This document shows positions 1-8,352 of a stretch of DNA of 64,000 bases, piece by piece. How positions within the stretch are numbered: position 1 is the stretch's first letter; every line of letters starts with the position of its first letter. The notes under the pieces were generated by a model. It was not told the origin of the DNA. It saw only the letters and a program-made list of their open reading frames with translations, and did no database searches. Made by a program: the position numbers and the translations under genes. This DNA is from Pedobacter frigidisoli (GTDB lineage Bacteria; Bacteroidota; Bacteroidia; Sphingobacteriales; Sphingobacteriaceae): positions 1 to 64,000 of the forward strand of contig NZ_SJSN01000008.1 of NCBI RefSeq assembly GCF_004331675.1, written 5' to 3'.

Positions 1-552
1 GGTCGGCGGTAATCGTATTGTTTCCAACCAGCGGATTTACCGTTATCGTAACCGCCGAACTTACACTTGCCGCACAAACTCCTGCGGTAACCGTTCTCCT
101 AAATTGGGTGGTTTGTGTAAGGGTTCCGGGCGTGTAGTTTTGGGTATTGTTCGTTCCTGCAGCAGCGACCCAAGTGCCTGATGAATTTTGCTCCCAATAA
201 TAAGTATACGTTCCGTTACCTCCTGTTGGCAAGGTTCCAGCCAATGCAATTGGTGCCGTTCCCGTGCAGATGGTCTGGTCGGCGATAATCGTATTGTTTC
301 CAACCAGCGGATTTACTGTTATCGTAACCGCCGGACTTACGCTCGCCGCACAAACTCCTGCGGTAACCGTTCTCCTAAATTGGGTGGTTTGTGTAAGGGT
401 TCCGGGCGTGTAGTTTTGGGTATTGTTCGTTCCTGCAGCAGCGACCCAAGTGCCTGATGAATTTTGCTCCCAATAATAAGTATACGTTCCGTTACCTCCT
501 GTTGGCAAGGTTCCAGCCAATGCAATTGGTGCCGTTCCCGTGCAGATGGTTT
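1..552 (-). repeat. Two near-identical 276-bp (92-codon) tandem repeats inside the adhesin
   Basis: Positions 1-276 and 277-552 align without gaps. I count five base differences, all in the first ~85 bases of each copy, and the remaining ~190 bases are identical. The unit is a multiple of three, so the repeat adds one 92-residue Ig-like module per copy. The array continues beyond the left edge. Confidence 0.92.
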
Positions 553-2050
553 GTGCCGCAGTAACGATATTGTTATCAATTATAGGATTCACAACGACAT
601 TAAATGTCGTCGATTTTGGCCCATTAGAACCAGCAGCAACAGCTGTAATTACAGCATTTCCTGAAAAATTAGCGGCCCAAGTAACAGTACCTGTAGCGAT
701 AGCAGTATTTGTGGAACTGTTGATTGTTGTTACAGAAGTTGAAATTGTTCCGGCTGTGTTCGGGCTTATGGCAAAAGTAATCGCAGTAGCAAAAGTAGCT
801 GATGCTGTATAGGAGCTTGTTCCCGTACCTTGGCATCTTAAAGCTGTTCCTCCAGCATTAAAAACTGGAGAATCTACATTAGGTGAAATATTTATTGATA
901 CCACGGCATCATCGCAAGTAATTGTGCCATTGATGTTTGTACAAATGGTATATGTAAAAGAGTCCTGTCCGTAGTAACCAGTATTTGGAGTATAAGTTAA
1001 TGTACCATTGGCCTCTTTTACAATAGTACCATGTGCAGAAGTTATTGGCACAATGTAACTCGATAAACTACCTTGACTAGTTGGAAAATCATTTGCCAAT
1101 ACAGGAATATTTATTGGTTGATTTAAAGATGTTCCTACTAAATCATCGTTTGCAGTTACCAATGTGATAAACTTAGTGTTAAATGCGATAAATGCTGGAT
1201 CACTACTCCCACCGAGTTTGTACCTTAAAACGAGCGGTTGAGAGTAATTGGCAGAAGTAATTCCAAACGCACTTGCATCTGCGGCCCATATTCTAATTGG
1301 TCTATCTGTTTTAATAAAACCTGGTTGAATTACACCTGTATTTGGGTCGTAAAAATCTGGCAGCCAATTCCCCATTGATGAGATTGCCGCCTGATTAATG
1401 CTGATTTTATTACCAATTAAGTTGCCATTTCCATCTTCAAAATAAACCTCGTCTAAAGCGCCAGTAGCCTGAGCTACTTGAGTAATAACAATATCTGGAA
1501 TACCATCGCCAATTTGAGTATCATTTGTAATTGCACCAAAATTAAAGCTTAAAGGTTGTGCAGTAGCGGGAATATTTGTTATACAAGAGCCCATATCGAG
1601 GCCTCTGATTCCTCTAGTTAATATTTGTTGTACAGTAATCGGTACAGAATATGGGTAAGCTCCACCATTATCAACCCCATCCTCCAACTGACCTAAGCCA
1701 ACAAAGTTTGATGCTGTACCCGGTAAGGGAATATTTTTAACTGGAAATGCTTGGTAAGTACCAGGAGAAAAATTTACACCCTTGTTTGTTAAAATCGCGT
1801 CTCCTGCCCCTGTTGAATAAGTTTTTCCATTCCAGGTAAAACCAAGTAGGTTGTGCTTATTATCTGGCTGAATTGGATTAATGGCGCCTACAGCTGATGT
1901 CCAATATCCATTATAGTCTGTATAAAGTGCATTCGCACCGTACTGAGCAGATACTTTAGATATGCTTGCTGTTAAGATCGCAATTAATAAGCCTAATAAT
2001 TTAAAAGTAGACGTAATTGTAAAAGGAAAGCGTTGTATAATCTTATTCAT
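1..2050 (-). CDS. Large secreted repeat protein (adhesin-like), 3' end beyond the window
   Basis: The frame is open from an ATG at 2050 to the left edge, giving about 683 residues. Residues 1-33 form a signal peptide ending in SKVSAQ. The next ~270 residues are a unique region with motifs such as GLGQLEDGVDNG and DVFYEDGNGN-like acidic turns. Around residues 305-375 is a cadherin-like/Big_9 type Ig module recognisable by PVLANDFP and LTYTPNTGYYGQDSFTYTIC. Then come Ser/Thr-rich PKD/Ig-like modules, the last two being near-identical 92-residue repeats with an Ig-like C pair (QTICTGTAPIALAG, GVCAASVS). Such proteins in Bacteroidota are cell-surface or gliding-associated adhesins often exported by the type IX system, but its sorting domain would lie outside the window. 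No catalytic domain is seen. The product name is inference from architecture. Confidence 0.8.
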   Translation of the reverse strand, partial: MNKIIQRFPFTITSTFKLLGLLIAILTASISKVSAQYGANALYTDYNGYWTSAVGAINPIQPDNKHNLLGFTWNGKTYSTGAGDAILTNKGVNFSPGTYQAFPVKNIPLPGTASNFVGLGQLEDGVDNGGAYPYSVPITVQQILTRGIRGLDMGSCITNIPATAQPLSFNFGAITNDTQIGDGIPDIVITQVAQATGALDEVYFEDGNGNLIGNKISINQAAISSMGNWLPDFYDPNTGVIQPGFIKTDRPIRIWAADASAFGITSANYSQPLVLRYKLGGSSDPAFIAFNTKFITLVTANDDLVGTSLNQPINIPVLANDFPTSQGSLSSYIVPITSAHGTIVKEANGTLTYTPNTGYYGQDSFTYTICTNINGTITCDDAVVSINISPNVDSPVFNAGGTALRCQGTGTSSYTASATFATAITFAISPNTAGTISTSVTTINSSTNTAIATGTVTWAANFSGNAVITAVAAGSNGPKSTTFNVVVNPIIDNNIVTAAQTICTGTAPIALAGTLPTGGNGTYTYYWEQNSSGTWVAAAGTNNTQNYTPGTLTQTTQFRRTVTAGVCAASVSPAVTITVNPLVGNNTIIADQTICTGTAPIALAGTLPTGGNGTYTYYWEQNSSGTWVAAAGTNNTQNYTPGTLTQTTQFRRTVTAGVCAASVSSAVTITVNPLVGNNTITAD

Positions 2051-2490
2051 TTTCCAAATGGAAATAACATAGTAAAAACGTATTTAAGCTTCTCAAACGA
2101 TGAGCACAAAATCTTCTCGAAGTGCAAGTTAAAAGCTTGAAGATTGATGTTTTGAAATAACGAATTAATCAGCTTTAGGAGCTGATAACTAATCACTTTT
2201 ACAAGAATAAACGACTTTTAAATACTCTATTTTTGAGGGCGGCAAAAGTATATTATTTATTGCGCTCTCGCAAGTGGCTAAAACCAGTAATTTAGGGGTA
2301 GATTATTATACTTTAATTGCTAAAAACTGTCTTATCAATACTACAAAGTAAACTAAAAAAGAATTTAATTTCTTGTAAGACTACTTATAATTAGGTAATG
2401 CGATAGAGTTTTTTTGATAAAAATCAACAACTATCTAATCACATGTATAATTTATAAGACACTTTAGAGGCTGAAATGAATTTTTAAAGC
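2051..2490. other. Intergenic region: long adhesin leader and its promoter
   Basis: There is no convincing gene here. Reading the minus strand, a promoter sits at 2243-2273, leaving a leader of roughly 185 bases before the adhesin ATG. The leader contains short repeats of an AAGCTT-type word (2085-2090 and 2132-2138) but no clear hairpin with a U-tract. The remainder (2280-2490) is AT-rich without recognisable structure. Confidence 0.5.
2243..2273 (-). promoter_or_regulatory. Bacteroidota-type promoter for the adhesin gene
   Basis: On the minus strand TTG (2273-2271) is followed after 20 bases by TACTTTTG (2250-2243), matching the -33 TTG / -7 TAnnTTTG promoter of this phylum. The -7 is followed by CCGCC, as often seen at strong start sites. 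Confidence 0.7.
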
Positions 2491-2524
2491 AAAAAAAAAG
2501 GCCCAGATTTATTAAATCTCGACC
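2491..2524 (-). terminator. Rho-independent terminator after the Crp/Fnr gene
   Basis: On the minus strand GGTC, the palindrome AGATTTAATAAATCT and GGCC form a stem, followed directly by nine T residues (2499-2491). It lies 46 bases after the stop codon at 2570. Confidence 0.8.
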
Positions 2525-2569
2525 CATTGCCGTATAAAGAAATTGTAATATTGAATATTTTTTAATCGC

Positions 2570-3184
2570 TTAAATTTTCGCTCTGATGCGACTTAACGTT
2601 TCTAATCTAATAGCAAGAAATGAAGCTATGTGCTTAAGTGAAACTCGATTAATTAAATCGGGAAATGAAAGTAAGAATCTTTTATATCGTTTCTCTGCGG
2701 AAGATATTCTACACAAGTAAGCCCTTTCCTCGGCCGACCTGTAATACAGTTCCATCATTTTTCTGCCAACTACATTTGCTTCTGGAAAGTTCTCATATAG
2801 ATATTCTGATAGTACATGAGGTATGGCAATTAAATCTACATCTTCTAATGCTTGCAAATACTCTTCAGAATCTCCATCTATCCACAAATTACGAATGGTA
2901 CCCACGACTTCATTTTCTTTCGCAATCCAAGTTGTAATTTCGGTATTCCCATCTTTAATGAAACCTCGCACAACGCCTTTTACAATTAAAAAAAGGTATT
3001 TGTTACGATCAACGGGTGATACTAAGTATTTGTTTTTTTTATAGCTTATTGGAAAAGTATGCTGATTGATGCGTCTTTCAATTTCACCGTTGAGTGGATG
3101 AAACTTTTTGAAAATTGAAATTAAAGGGGAAAAGTTGTTGTATTTTTTCCACCTATCTTCATCAGATAAATTAACTGCAATCAT
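2570..3184 (-). CDS. Crp/Fnr-family transcriptional regulator (copy 1)
   Basis: This 204-residue protein has a cyclic-nucleotide-binding-type beta-barrel (about residues 35-130, with KNKYLVSPVDRNKYLFLIVKG and a conserved ITTWIAKENEVVG segment) and a short C-terminal helix-turn-helix ending in HIASFLAIRLETLSRIR. The helix-turn-helix closes the protein, as is usual for the short Bacteroidota members of this family. Most of these lack the residues that bind cAMP, so the ligand is unknown. A clear paralogue lies at 50545-51168 with the same length, order and many identical segments (ITTWIAKENE, LETLSRIR). The gene is monocistronic with its own terminator. Its target genes cannot be told from the sequence. 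Confidence 0.88.
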   Translation of the reverse strand: MIAVNLSDEDRWKKYNNFSPLISIFKKFHPLNGEIERRINQHTFPISYKKNKYLVSPVDRNKYLFLIVKGVVRGFIKDGNTEITTWIAKENEVVGTIRNLWIDGDSEEYLQALEDVDLIAIPHVLSEYLYENFPEANVVGRKMMELYYRSAEERAYLCRISSAEKRYKRFLLSFPDLINRVSLKHIASFLAIRLETLSRIRAKI

Positions 3185-3305
3185 GTTTGTGAGCTAAGGA
3201 TAGACTTTAATACTACGATATTTGTAGAATTACTATGTAAGTATATGAAGTTTGATTGAATAAAAGAAGTTTTAATTGACTTTTCTCAATTTTTATGTAC
3301 AATAT

Positions 3306-4157
3306 TTACATAATTCTTTCAATTCCTAGGCCAAAAAGTGCAAAATCGTACTTAACTGGATCGGCAGGATCGAATTGCCTTAGGTTTTCTGTTAGTTCAA
3401 CCGCAGTTCGCCAGTCTGTTTGTTTCCGATTGATTAACCCTAATAATCGCCCCACCCTATCTACATGCACGTCGCAAGGGCAAATTAAGTTGCTGGGCTT
3501 TAGCGTATTCCATATCCCAAAATCGACGCCATTATTATCTTGCCTCACCATCCACCGTAAAAACATATTTAAGCGTTTACAGGTTGATTTTTGTTGAGGA
3601 GAAGAAATGTGCTTTTTAGTACGGTGTGGGAAATCCTCTAAAGAAAAAAAGTAACCTCGAAAATAATTTAACGCCTCCTCAATACTGAAGTTATTTTCTA
3701 TATTAACTTCTAAAATCGGTAAACGTTTTATTTTTTGTTTTGATGAGGGAACTATTACTTTTAAGGGATAAGTAATAGTCTGGTTGGGAACAAATGCTTC
3801 TTCTAAACTTTGGCATTTAGCGTAATGTGCTTTAAAGAATGAGATAAAATAAAGCAGATCGGTATCGTTAAATGTGCGATGCTTAAAATTCAAGAGTTTT
3901 TTCAAATCATCATCGGAATGGTTCAGCACAAAATCGTATGGTGCATTATCCATTCGATTTAGCAATTCTCGGCATTTATTGATGATGGTTTTACGCTGCC
4001 CCCAAGCCAAAACTGCCGCAAAAAAGCCCGAAATTTCTATATCTTGTTTCTTTTCGAATTGATGAGGAATACAAATAGGGTCATTCGCAATGAAATCTGG
4101 CCGATTATACTGATCAACTTTGCTATCAAGAAAATTCTTTAACTCTAGAAATTGCAT
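3306..4157 (-). CDS. TIGR02757 family protein (DUF2400)
   Basis: The 283-residue protein matches the conserved TIGR02757 family by eye: an N-terminal NDPICIPHQF motif, SGFFAAVLAWGQRKTIINKC, a middle FKHRTFNDTDLLYFISF segment, the KRLNMFLRWMVR helix, and a C-terminal PCDVHVDRVGRLLGL with a late ALFGLGI motif. The WMVR and DVH...R pattern resembles helix-hairpin-helix DNA glycosylase folds, but the biochemical role is unproven. An ATG 14 codons upstream (4199) is in frame, but a -7 box at 4173-4180 lies between the two ATGs, so 4157 is preferred. It is followed by its own gap, not by a co-transcribed gene. Confidence 0.85.
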   Translation of the reverse strand: MQFLELKNFLDSKVDQYNRPDFIANDPICIPHQFEKKQDIEISGFFAAVLAWGQRKTIINKCRELLNRMDNAPYDFVLNHSDDDLKKLLNFKHRTFNDTDLLYFISFFKAHYAKCQSLEEAFVPNQTITYPLKVIVPSSKQKIKRLPILEVNIENNFSIEEALNYFRGYFFSLEDFPHRTKKHISSPQQKSTCKRLNMFLRWMVRQDNNGVDFGIWNTLKPSNLICPCDVHVDRVGRLLGLINRKQTDWRTAVELTENLRQFDPADPVKYDFALFGLGIERIM

Positions 4158-4172
4158 TTGGGTTTGTTTATA

Positions 4173-4180
4173 CAAAAATA
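4173..4180 (-). promoter_or_regulatory. -7 box TATTTTTG before the TIGR02757 gene
   Basis: TATTTTTG on the minus strand fits TAnnTTTG and lies 16 bases before the ATG at 4157. A good -33 TTG at the usual distance is not obvious. A perfect hairpin, GCAGCA-TTTG-TGCTGC (4181-4196), sits directly upstream of the box and may be an operator or an upstream stop for read-through. Confidence 0.45.
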
Positions 4181-4204
4181 GCAGCACAAATGCTGCCACC
4201 TAAA

Positions 4205-4285
4205 CCGGATTGAAACGATATCCTTTTTTGCGTACTAATTTATATTACAGAAAGCGCTCACAAAAAAGATTTAGTGTAAAGCCGG
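4205..4285. repeat. Palindromic intergenic element, copy A
   Basis: The ends are an imperfect inverted repeat: left arm CCGGATTGAAACGATATCC, right arm (reverse complement) CCGGCTTTACACTAAATC, extended inward by TTTTTTG pairing with CAAAAAA. About 30 bases of unconserved loop lie between. A second copy is at 35475-35558. The two copies differ at arm positions 2, 7, 9 and 11, and at 2, 7 and 11 both arms change together. It may be a REP-like or non-autonomous mobile element of the genus. Confidence 0.7.
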
Positions 4286-4318
4286 AGCAGCATTGATAGT
4301 TGCAGAATTTCGCTTTAC

Positions 4319-4358
4319 AAAAAAACCTTCGGACAAATAAATGTGATCTGTCCGAAAG
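4319..4358 (-). terminator. Rho-independent terminator after the cystathionine enzyme gene
   Basis: On the minus strand CTTTCGGACA pairs with TGTCCGAAGG (ten base pairs, one G-U) around a 13-base loop, followed by seven T residues. It starts eight bases after the stop codon at 4366. Confidence 0.9.
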
Positions 4359-4365
4359 TTTTACT

Positions 4366-5505
4366 TTATGCCAAAGCATTTTCAAGATCTTCTAAAAGAT
4401 CATCAATATCTTCTACCCCAACGCTTAAACGCAACAAATTGTCGATAACGCCCACTTTTTCTCGCTCTTCTTTAGGAATTGAGCCATGAGTCATAGTTGC
4501 TGGGTGATTAATTAAAGATTCTACACCACCTAAAGATTCTGCAAGGGTAAAAACCTTAAAGTTTGAAGAAATTCTGAAAGTTTCCTGCAAATCTGCGCCT
4601 TTTAAAGTGATGGAAATCATACCTCCAAAACCACGCATTTGTCTTATAGCAACATCATGATTTGGATGATCTTCAAATCCTGGCCAATAAATTTTATCAA
4701 CTTTTGGATGGTTTTTTAAGTAATGGGCAATGCGTTCGCCATTTTCACAATGTGCTTTCATACGCAAATGCAAGGTTTTAATTCCCCTTAAAACCAAGAA
4801 CGAGTCTTGTGGACCAGGTGTTGCGCCACAAGCATTGTAAATGAACCAAAGATCTTTGTAAAGCTGTTCATCGTTAGTTACCAAAGCGCCCATTACCACA
4901 TCTGAGTGACCACCAATGTATTTTGTAACAGAATGCATTACAATATCTGCACCTAAATCAATCGGGTTTTGCAAATATGGAGATGCAAAAGTATTATCAA
5001 CTGTTAAGATTAAATTTTTCTCTTTAGTAATCTTTGCTACACCCTCGATATCAATAATTTGCATGGTTGGGTTAGTCGGTGTTTCAATCCAAACCAACTT
5101 CGTTTTATCATTGATGTAAGGTAACATATTCTCTGGCTTGGAAAGATCAAGAAAATGAAACTTAATGCCATATTTAGTGAAGATCTTGGTAAAAATTCTG
5201 TACGAACCACCGTAAAGATCGTTACCAGTGATCACTTCATCGCCAGGAGAAAGCAATTTCAAAACGGCATCTGTAGCGCCCATTCCGCTAGAAAAAGCCA
5301 AACCATATTTAGCATTTTCTAAAGCAGCTAAACAATCTTCAAGCGCTTTACGTGTTGGGTTTGTTCCTCTAGAATATTCGTAACCCTTGTTATCTCCAGG
5401 AGATTTTTGCCAATAAGTTGATGTTTGATAAATGGGTGTCATTACGGCACCGGTTGTTGGATCAGGCTCTTGACCTGCATGTATAGCTTTTGTTGCGAAT
5501 TTCAT
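4366..5505 (-). CDS. metB: Cystathionine gamma-synthase / beta-lyase family PLP enzyme
   Basis: This 379-residue protein belongs to the Cys/Met metabolism PLP-dependent (fold type I) family at the family's usual length. Visible signatures are YSRGTNPTRKALE near residue 44, the SSGMGATDA turn at 72-80, the DNTFASPYLQNP segment and the PLP-binding lysine K195 within MHSVTKYIGGHSDV. The C-terminal SLGGVESLINHPATMTH is typical. It acts in the cytoplasm, joining or cleaving cystathionine in methionine/cysteine interconversion. Synthase, beta-lyase and gamma-lyase cannot be separated safely by eye, so the symbol is provisional. The gene stands alone with a strong terminator. Confidence 0.85.
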   Translation of the reverse strand: MKFATKAIHAGQEPDPTTGAVMTPIYQTSTYWQKSPGDNKGYEYSRGTNPTRKALEDCLAALENAKYGLAFSSGMGATDAVLKLLSPGDEVITGNDLYGGSYRIFTKIFTKYGIKFHFLDLSKPENMLPYINDKTKLVWIETPTNPTMQIIDIEGVAKITKEKNLILTVDNTFASPYLQNPIDLGADIVMHSVTKYIGGHSDVVMGALVTNDEQLYKDLWFIYNACGATPGPQDSFLVLRGIKTLHLRMKAHCENGERIAHYLKNHPKVDKIYWPGFEDHPNHDVAIRQMRGFGGMISITLKGADLQETFRISSNFKVFTLAESLGGVESLINHPATMTHGSIPKEEREKVGVIDNLLRLSVGVEDIDDLLEDLENALA

Positions 5506-5665
5506 TTTTATATGTTGTAATAGTATCGAGTACTTAGTATCAAGACTGGAGTATTTAAGATCAAGATTCTATACTTTTTAACCTAAGCAAGAAGAATCCT
5601 AACTCCAGACTTTTTAAAACTTAGCAAGGAGACTCACGACTCCCAACTCAAGCCTCCAGACTCCC

Positions 5666-7138
5666 TTAATACGCTCTTGCGAACAGTACTCTTTGAATTG
5701 ATGGTTTACCTGAATAAATACAAATTCCATCCTCCAATTGATTATCTAAAGGAATGCAGCGTATCGTTGCCTTAGTTTCTTCTTTGATTTTTTGCTCAGT
5801 TTCTGGTGTTCCATCCCAATGGGCAGAAATAAAACCAGCCTTTTCATCTAGCAATTGCTTAAATTCCTCGTAGCCATTGGCTTCAGTAATGTGCTCGTCT
5901 CTGTAAGCTAGGGCTTTATTATACATTGCTGATTGAATTTCTTCCAATAATTTAACGATGTAAATATCCAAGCCTTCTTGAGGAACAGTTTGTTTAAGTT
6001 TAGTATCTCTACGGGCAATTTCTACCGTTTTGTTCTCTAAATCGCGACCACCAATGGCAATGCGAATTGGAACGCCTTTTAACTCATAATCTGCAAACTT
6101 AAAACCAGGACGCTGTGTATCACGATCATCAAACTTAACTGAAACGCCCATTCCTTTCAAACGCATGCTCAGCTCATTTACATAAGCTGTTATTTTTGCC
6201 AAATCTTCATCGCCCTTATAAATTGGAATAATAACAACTTGAATTGGCGCTAACTTTGGTGGAATAATCAATCCAGAGTCATCGCTATGCGCCATTACCA
6301 ATGCACCCATTAAACGTGTTGAAACACCCCAAGAGGAAGCCCAAACATGATCCAACTTACCATCTCTTCCGGTAAACTTTACATCAAAAGCCTTAGCAAA
6401 ATTCTGACCCAAAAAGTGAGAAGTTCCGGCTTGAAGAGCCTTACCATCTTGCATTAATGCCTCAATACAATAAGTATCCAAAGCACCAGCAAAGCGTTCA
6501 TTGGTCGTTTTTTTACCTCTGATAACCGGAATGGCTAACCAATTTTCGGCAAAATCTGCATAGATATGCAACATGCGTTCAGTTTCCTCAATGGCTTCTT
6601 GTGCAGTTGCATGAGCAGTATGCCCCTCTTGCCATAAAAATTCTGCAGTACGTAAGAATAAACGCGTACGCATTTCCCAACGCACAACATTTGCCCATTG
6701 ATTAATTAAAATTGGCAAATCTCGGTAAGATTGAATCCAGCCTCTGTAGGTATTCCAGATAATGGTTTCTGAGGTTGGGCGAACAATTAATTCTTCTTCT
6801 AATTTTGCAGTTTCATCTACCACAATATTTCCGTTACCATCGTTTTTTAAGCGATAATGTGTCACAACTGCGCATTCGGTTGCAAAGCCCTCAACGTGAG
6901 AGGCTTCCTTAGAAAAAAATGACTTTGGTATGAATAAGGGAAAATAGGCATTTTGATGCCCTGTATCTTTAAACATTTTATCGAGCACGGCTTGCATTTT
7001 TTCCCAAATTGCATAGCCATTTGGCTTTATAACCATACATCCTCGTACGGCAGAATGTTCTGCTAAATCCGCTTTAATTACGATATCGTTATACCATTGG
7101 GAATAATCGGCTGCTCTGCTTGTAATTTCTTTGCTCAT
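5666..7138 (-). CDS. proS: Prolyl-tRNA synthetase (ProS type 3, no editing domain)
   Basis: The 490-residue protein charges tRNA-Pro with proline in the cytoplasm. It shows the class II motif 2/3 regions ([37 protein letters not shown]), an anticodon-binding domain (about 290-395), and the extra C-terminal domain ending in RAY, diagnostic of the archaeal/eukaryote-like short type. The bacterial editing insertion is missing. An in-frame ATG 18 codons upstream (7192) overlaps the predicted -7 box at 7190-7197, so 7138 is the chosen start. The gene is divergent from the lipoprotein/porin pair. The 160-bp gap downstream (5506-5665) is filled with low-complexity copies of words like AGTATCAAGA and GACTCC. 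Confidence 0.96.
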   Translation of the reverse strand: MSKEITSRAADYSQWYNDIVIKADLAEHSAVRGCMVIKPNGYAIWEKMQAVLDKMFKDTGHQNAYFPLFIPKSFFSKEASHVEGFATECAVVTHYRLKNDGNGNIVVDETAKLEEELIVRPTSETIIWNTYRGWIQSYRDLPILINQWANVVRWEMRTRLFLRTAEFLWQEGHTAHATAQEAIEETERMLHIYADFAENWLAIPVIRGKKTTNERFAGALDTYCIEALMQDGKALQAGTSHFLGQNFAKAFDVKFTGRDGKLDHVWASSWGVSTRLMGALVMAHSDDSGLIIPPKLAPIQVVIIPIYKGDEDLAKITAYVNELSMRLKGMGVSVKFDDRDTQRPGFKFADYELKGVPIRIAIGGRDLENKTVEIARRDTKLKQTVPQEGLDIYIVKLLEEIQSAMYNKALAYRDEHITEANGYEEFKQLLDEKAGFISAHWDGTPETEQKIKEETKATIRCIPLDNQLEDGICIYSGKPSIQRVLFARAY

Positions 7139-7189
7139 GTTATGTATTTGGAACGTAATTTGTGTGTTAAAAAATGTAAAATTGGTAGG

Positions 7190-7218
7190 CAAATTTATAA
7201 ATTTATGCCTACAAACAA
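7190..7218 (-). promoter_or_regulatory. Promoter of proS
   Basis: On the minus strand TTG (7218-7216), an 18-base spacer and TAAATTTG (7197-7190) fit the -33/-7 pattern. The predicted start of transcription near 7183 leaves a leader of about 45 bases to the ATG at 7138. Confidence 0.7.
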
Positions 7219-7335
7219 TTAAGATTAACTAGCATTTATTTTATAACACTCTTTTGACTAATTAAATAGTTAATAATTAGTTAATTTTGAAGATTATCAT
7301 TAAATTGTGAACACACACAACTAAATATAAACACA

Positions 7336-8331
7336 ATGAAACCAATTAAATTTTTACCCATTGTTATGATTGCCACCGCTGGGTTGGTGGCATCATGCTC
7401 TACATCAAAGTTGGCGTCAGTTAAGCCATCTGATGATGTTTACAACACTGTCGCAAAAGCGAGAGAGGTTGAACCATATATTGCACCTCAAAATCAAGCA
7501 CAGACGCAACAAGGTCAACCCGCTTATGATGATGAATATTATGGAACCAGTAATCCTTATTATGATATGGATTACTCTTCAAGAATAAACCGTTTTTATA
7601 ATGGATATAGCTTCCAAGGTTACTACGATCCTTATTTTGATAATTACTATGGTGGAAATAGCTATGGTGCTACTAATTATTTAGGCTATGGAAATAGTTG
7701 GAGTAATGGGTATGGCCTAGGTGCTTGGGGTGGCGGATTTGGCGGTGGCTTCGGTTACGGCAGCATTTGGAACAATCCTTTTTACTATGGAAATTATGGC
7801 TACGGATACAATAATTTTGGCTGGAATTCTTGGGGTCCGTATTCTTACTATGATCGTTTCGGTTGGGGCGGTGGCGGATACTACGGCGGTGGCTGGGGTG
7901 TAGGCGGCGGCTATTATGGTGGCGGAGTTTACACAAACAACAACTATAGACCAAGACCTGGAAGCAATGATAGAGGAAATGGCAATAATTTTGGCGGCTC
8001 ATCAGCAGGAAACGTTGGCAGACCATCAAGATCTGGAGTAGTTAATCAAAACGGACAAACTATGCAAAGTTATGCTCCTAATAACAATGCAGGAAGGCCT
8101 ACACGTAATGCACAATCTGGCGGCAATAATGGATACAGTCCATCTCAAGGTACGCAAAGCAGCAGACCTACTAGAAACGAAAATTATACACCTCAACAAC
8201 CTCAAAGAACCGAAAGTAGTAGACCAACCTACTCTCCACCACCATCGAGTAGTGGAAGTAGTGGCGGTGGATCAAACGGTGGCGGTGGCGGCGGAGGTGG
8301 CTCACGCCCATCAAGAGCTGGCAGAGGTTAA
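7336..8331 (+). CDS. Gly/Tyr-rich lipoprotein of unknown function
   Basis: The 331-residue protein begins with a lipoprotein signal peptide (lipobox LVASC, Cys near residue 21), then a conserved-looking stretch VYNTVAKAREVEPYIAP, followed by a low-complexity Gly/Tyr/Asn/Ser region (residues ~65-200, YGGG and GYGN units) and a Pro/Ser/Arg-rich tail with repeated RPTRN and a run of Gly near the end. No enzyme domain is seen. It is probably attached to the outer membrane. It lies 21 bases before a FadL-type porin gene, so the two are likely co-transcribed. A TAATTTTG -7 box is at 7282-7289, but its -33 is weak. Database names given to such proteins are probably unreliable. Confidence 0.85.
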   Translation: MKPIKFLPIVMIATAGLVASCSTSKLASVKPSDDVYNTVAKAREVEPYIAPQNQAQTQQGQPAYDDEYYGTSNPYYDMDYSSRINRFYNGYSFQGYYDPYFDNYYGGNSYGATNYLGYGNSWSNGYGLGAWGGGFGGGFGYGSIWNNPFYYGNYGYGYNNFGWNSWGPYSYYDRFGWGGGGYYGGGWGVGGGYYGGGVYTNNNYRPRPGSNDRGNGNNFGGSSAGNVGRPSRSGVVNQNGQTMQSYAPNNNAGRPTRNAQSGGNNGYSPSQGTQSSRPTRNENYTPQQPQRTESSRPTYSPPPSSSGSSGGGSNGGGGGGGGSRPSRAGRG

Positions 8332-8352
8332 TTTCAATTAGAAACACAACAA

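Noticed and set aside
1..552. Tandem repeats considered as a CRISPR array
   Set aside because: The unit is 276 bp, in frame with a protein and without unique spacers.
188..812. Plus-strand open frames of 66-90 codons over the adhesin repeats
   Set aside because: They are antisense shadows of the minus-strand repeat gene and recur with each repeat copy.
7673..8029. Minus-strand 118-codon frame opposite the Gly/Tyr-rich lipoprotein
   Set aside because: It is the complement of Gly/Tyr codons and yields His/Ser/Arg-rich text without a known domain. The plus frame has a signal peptide and operon context.
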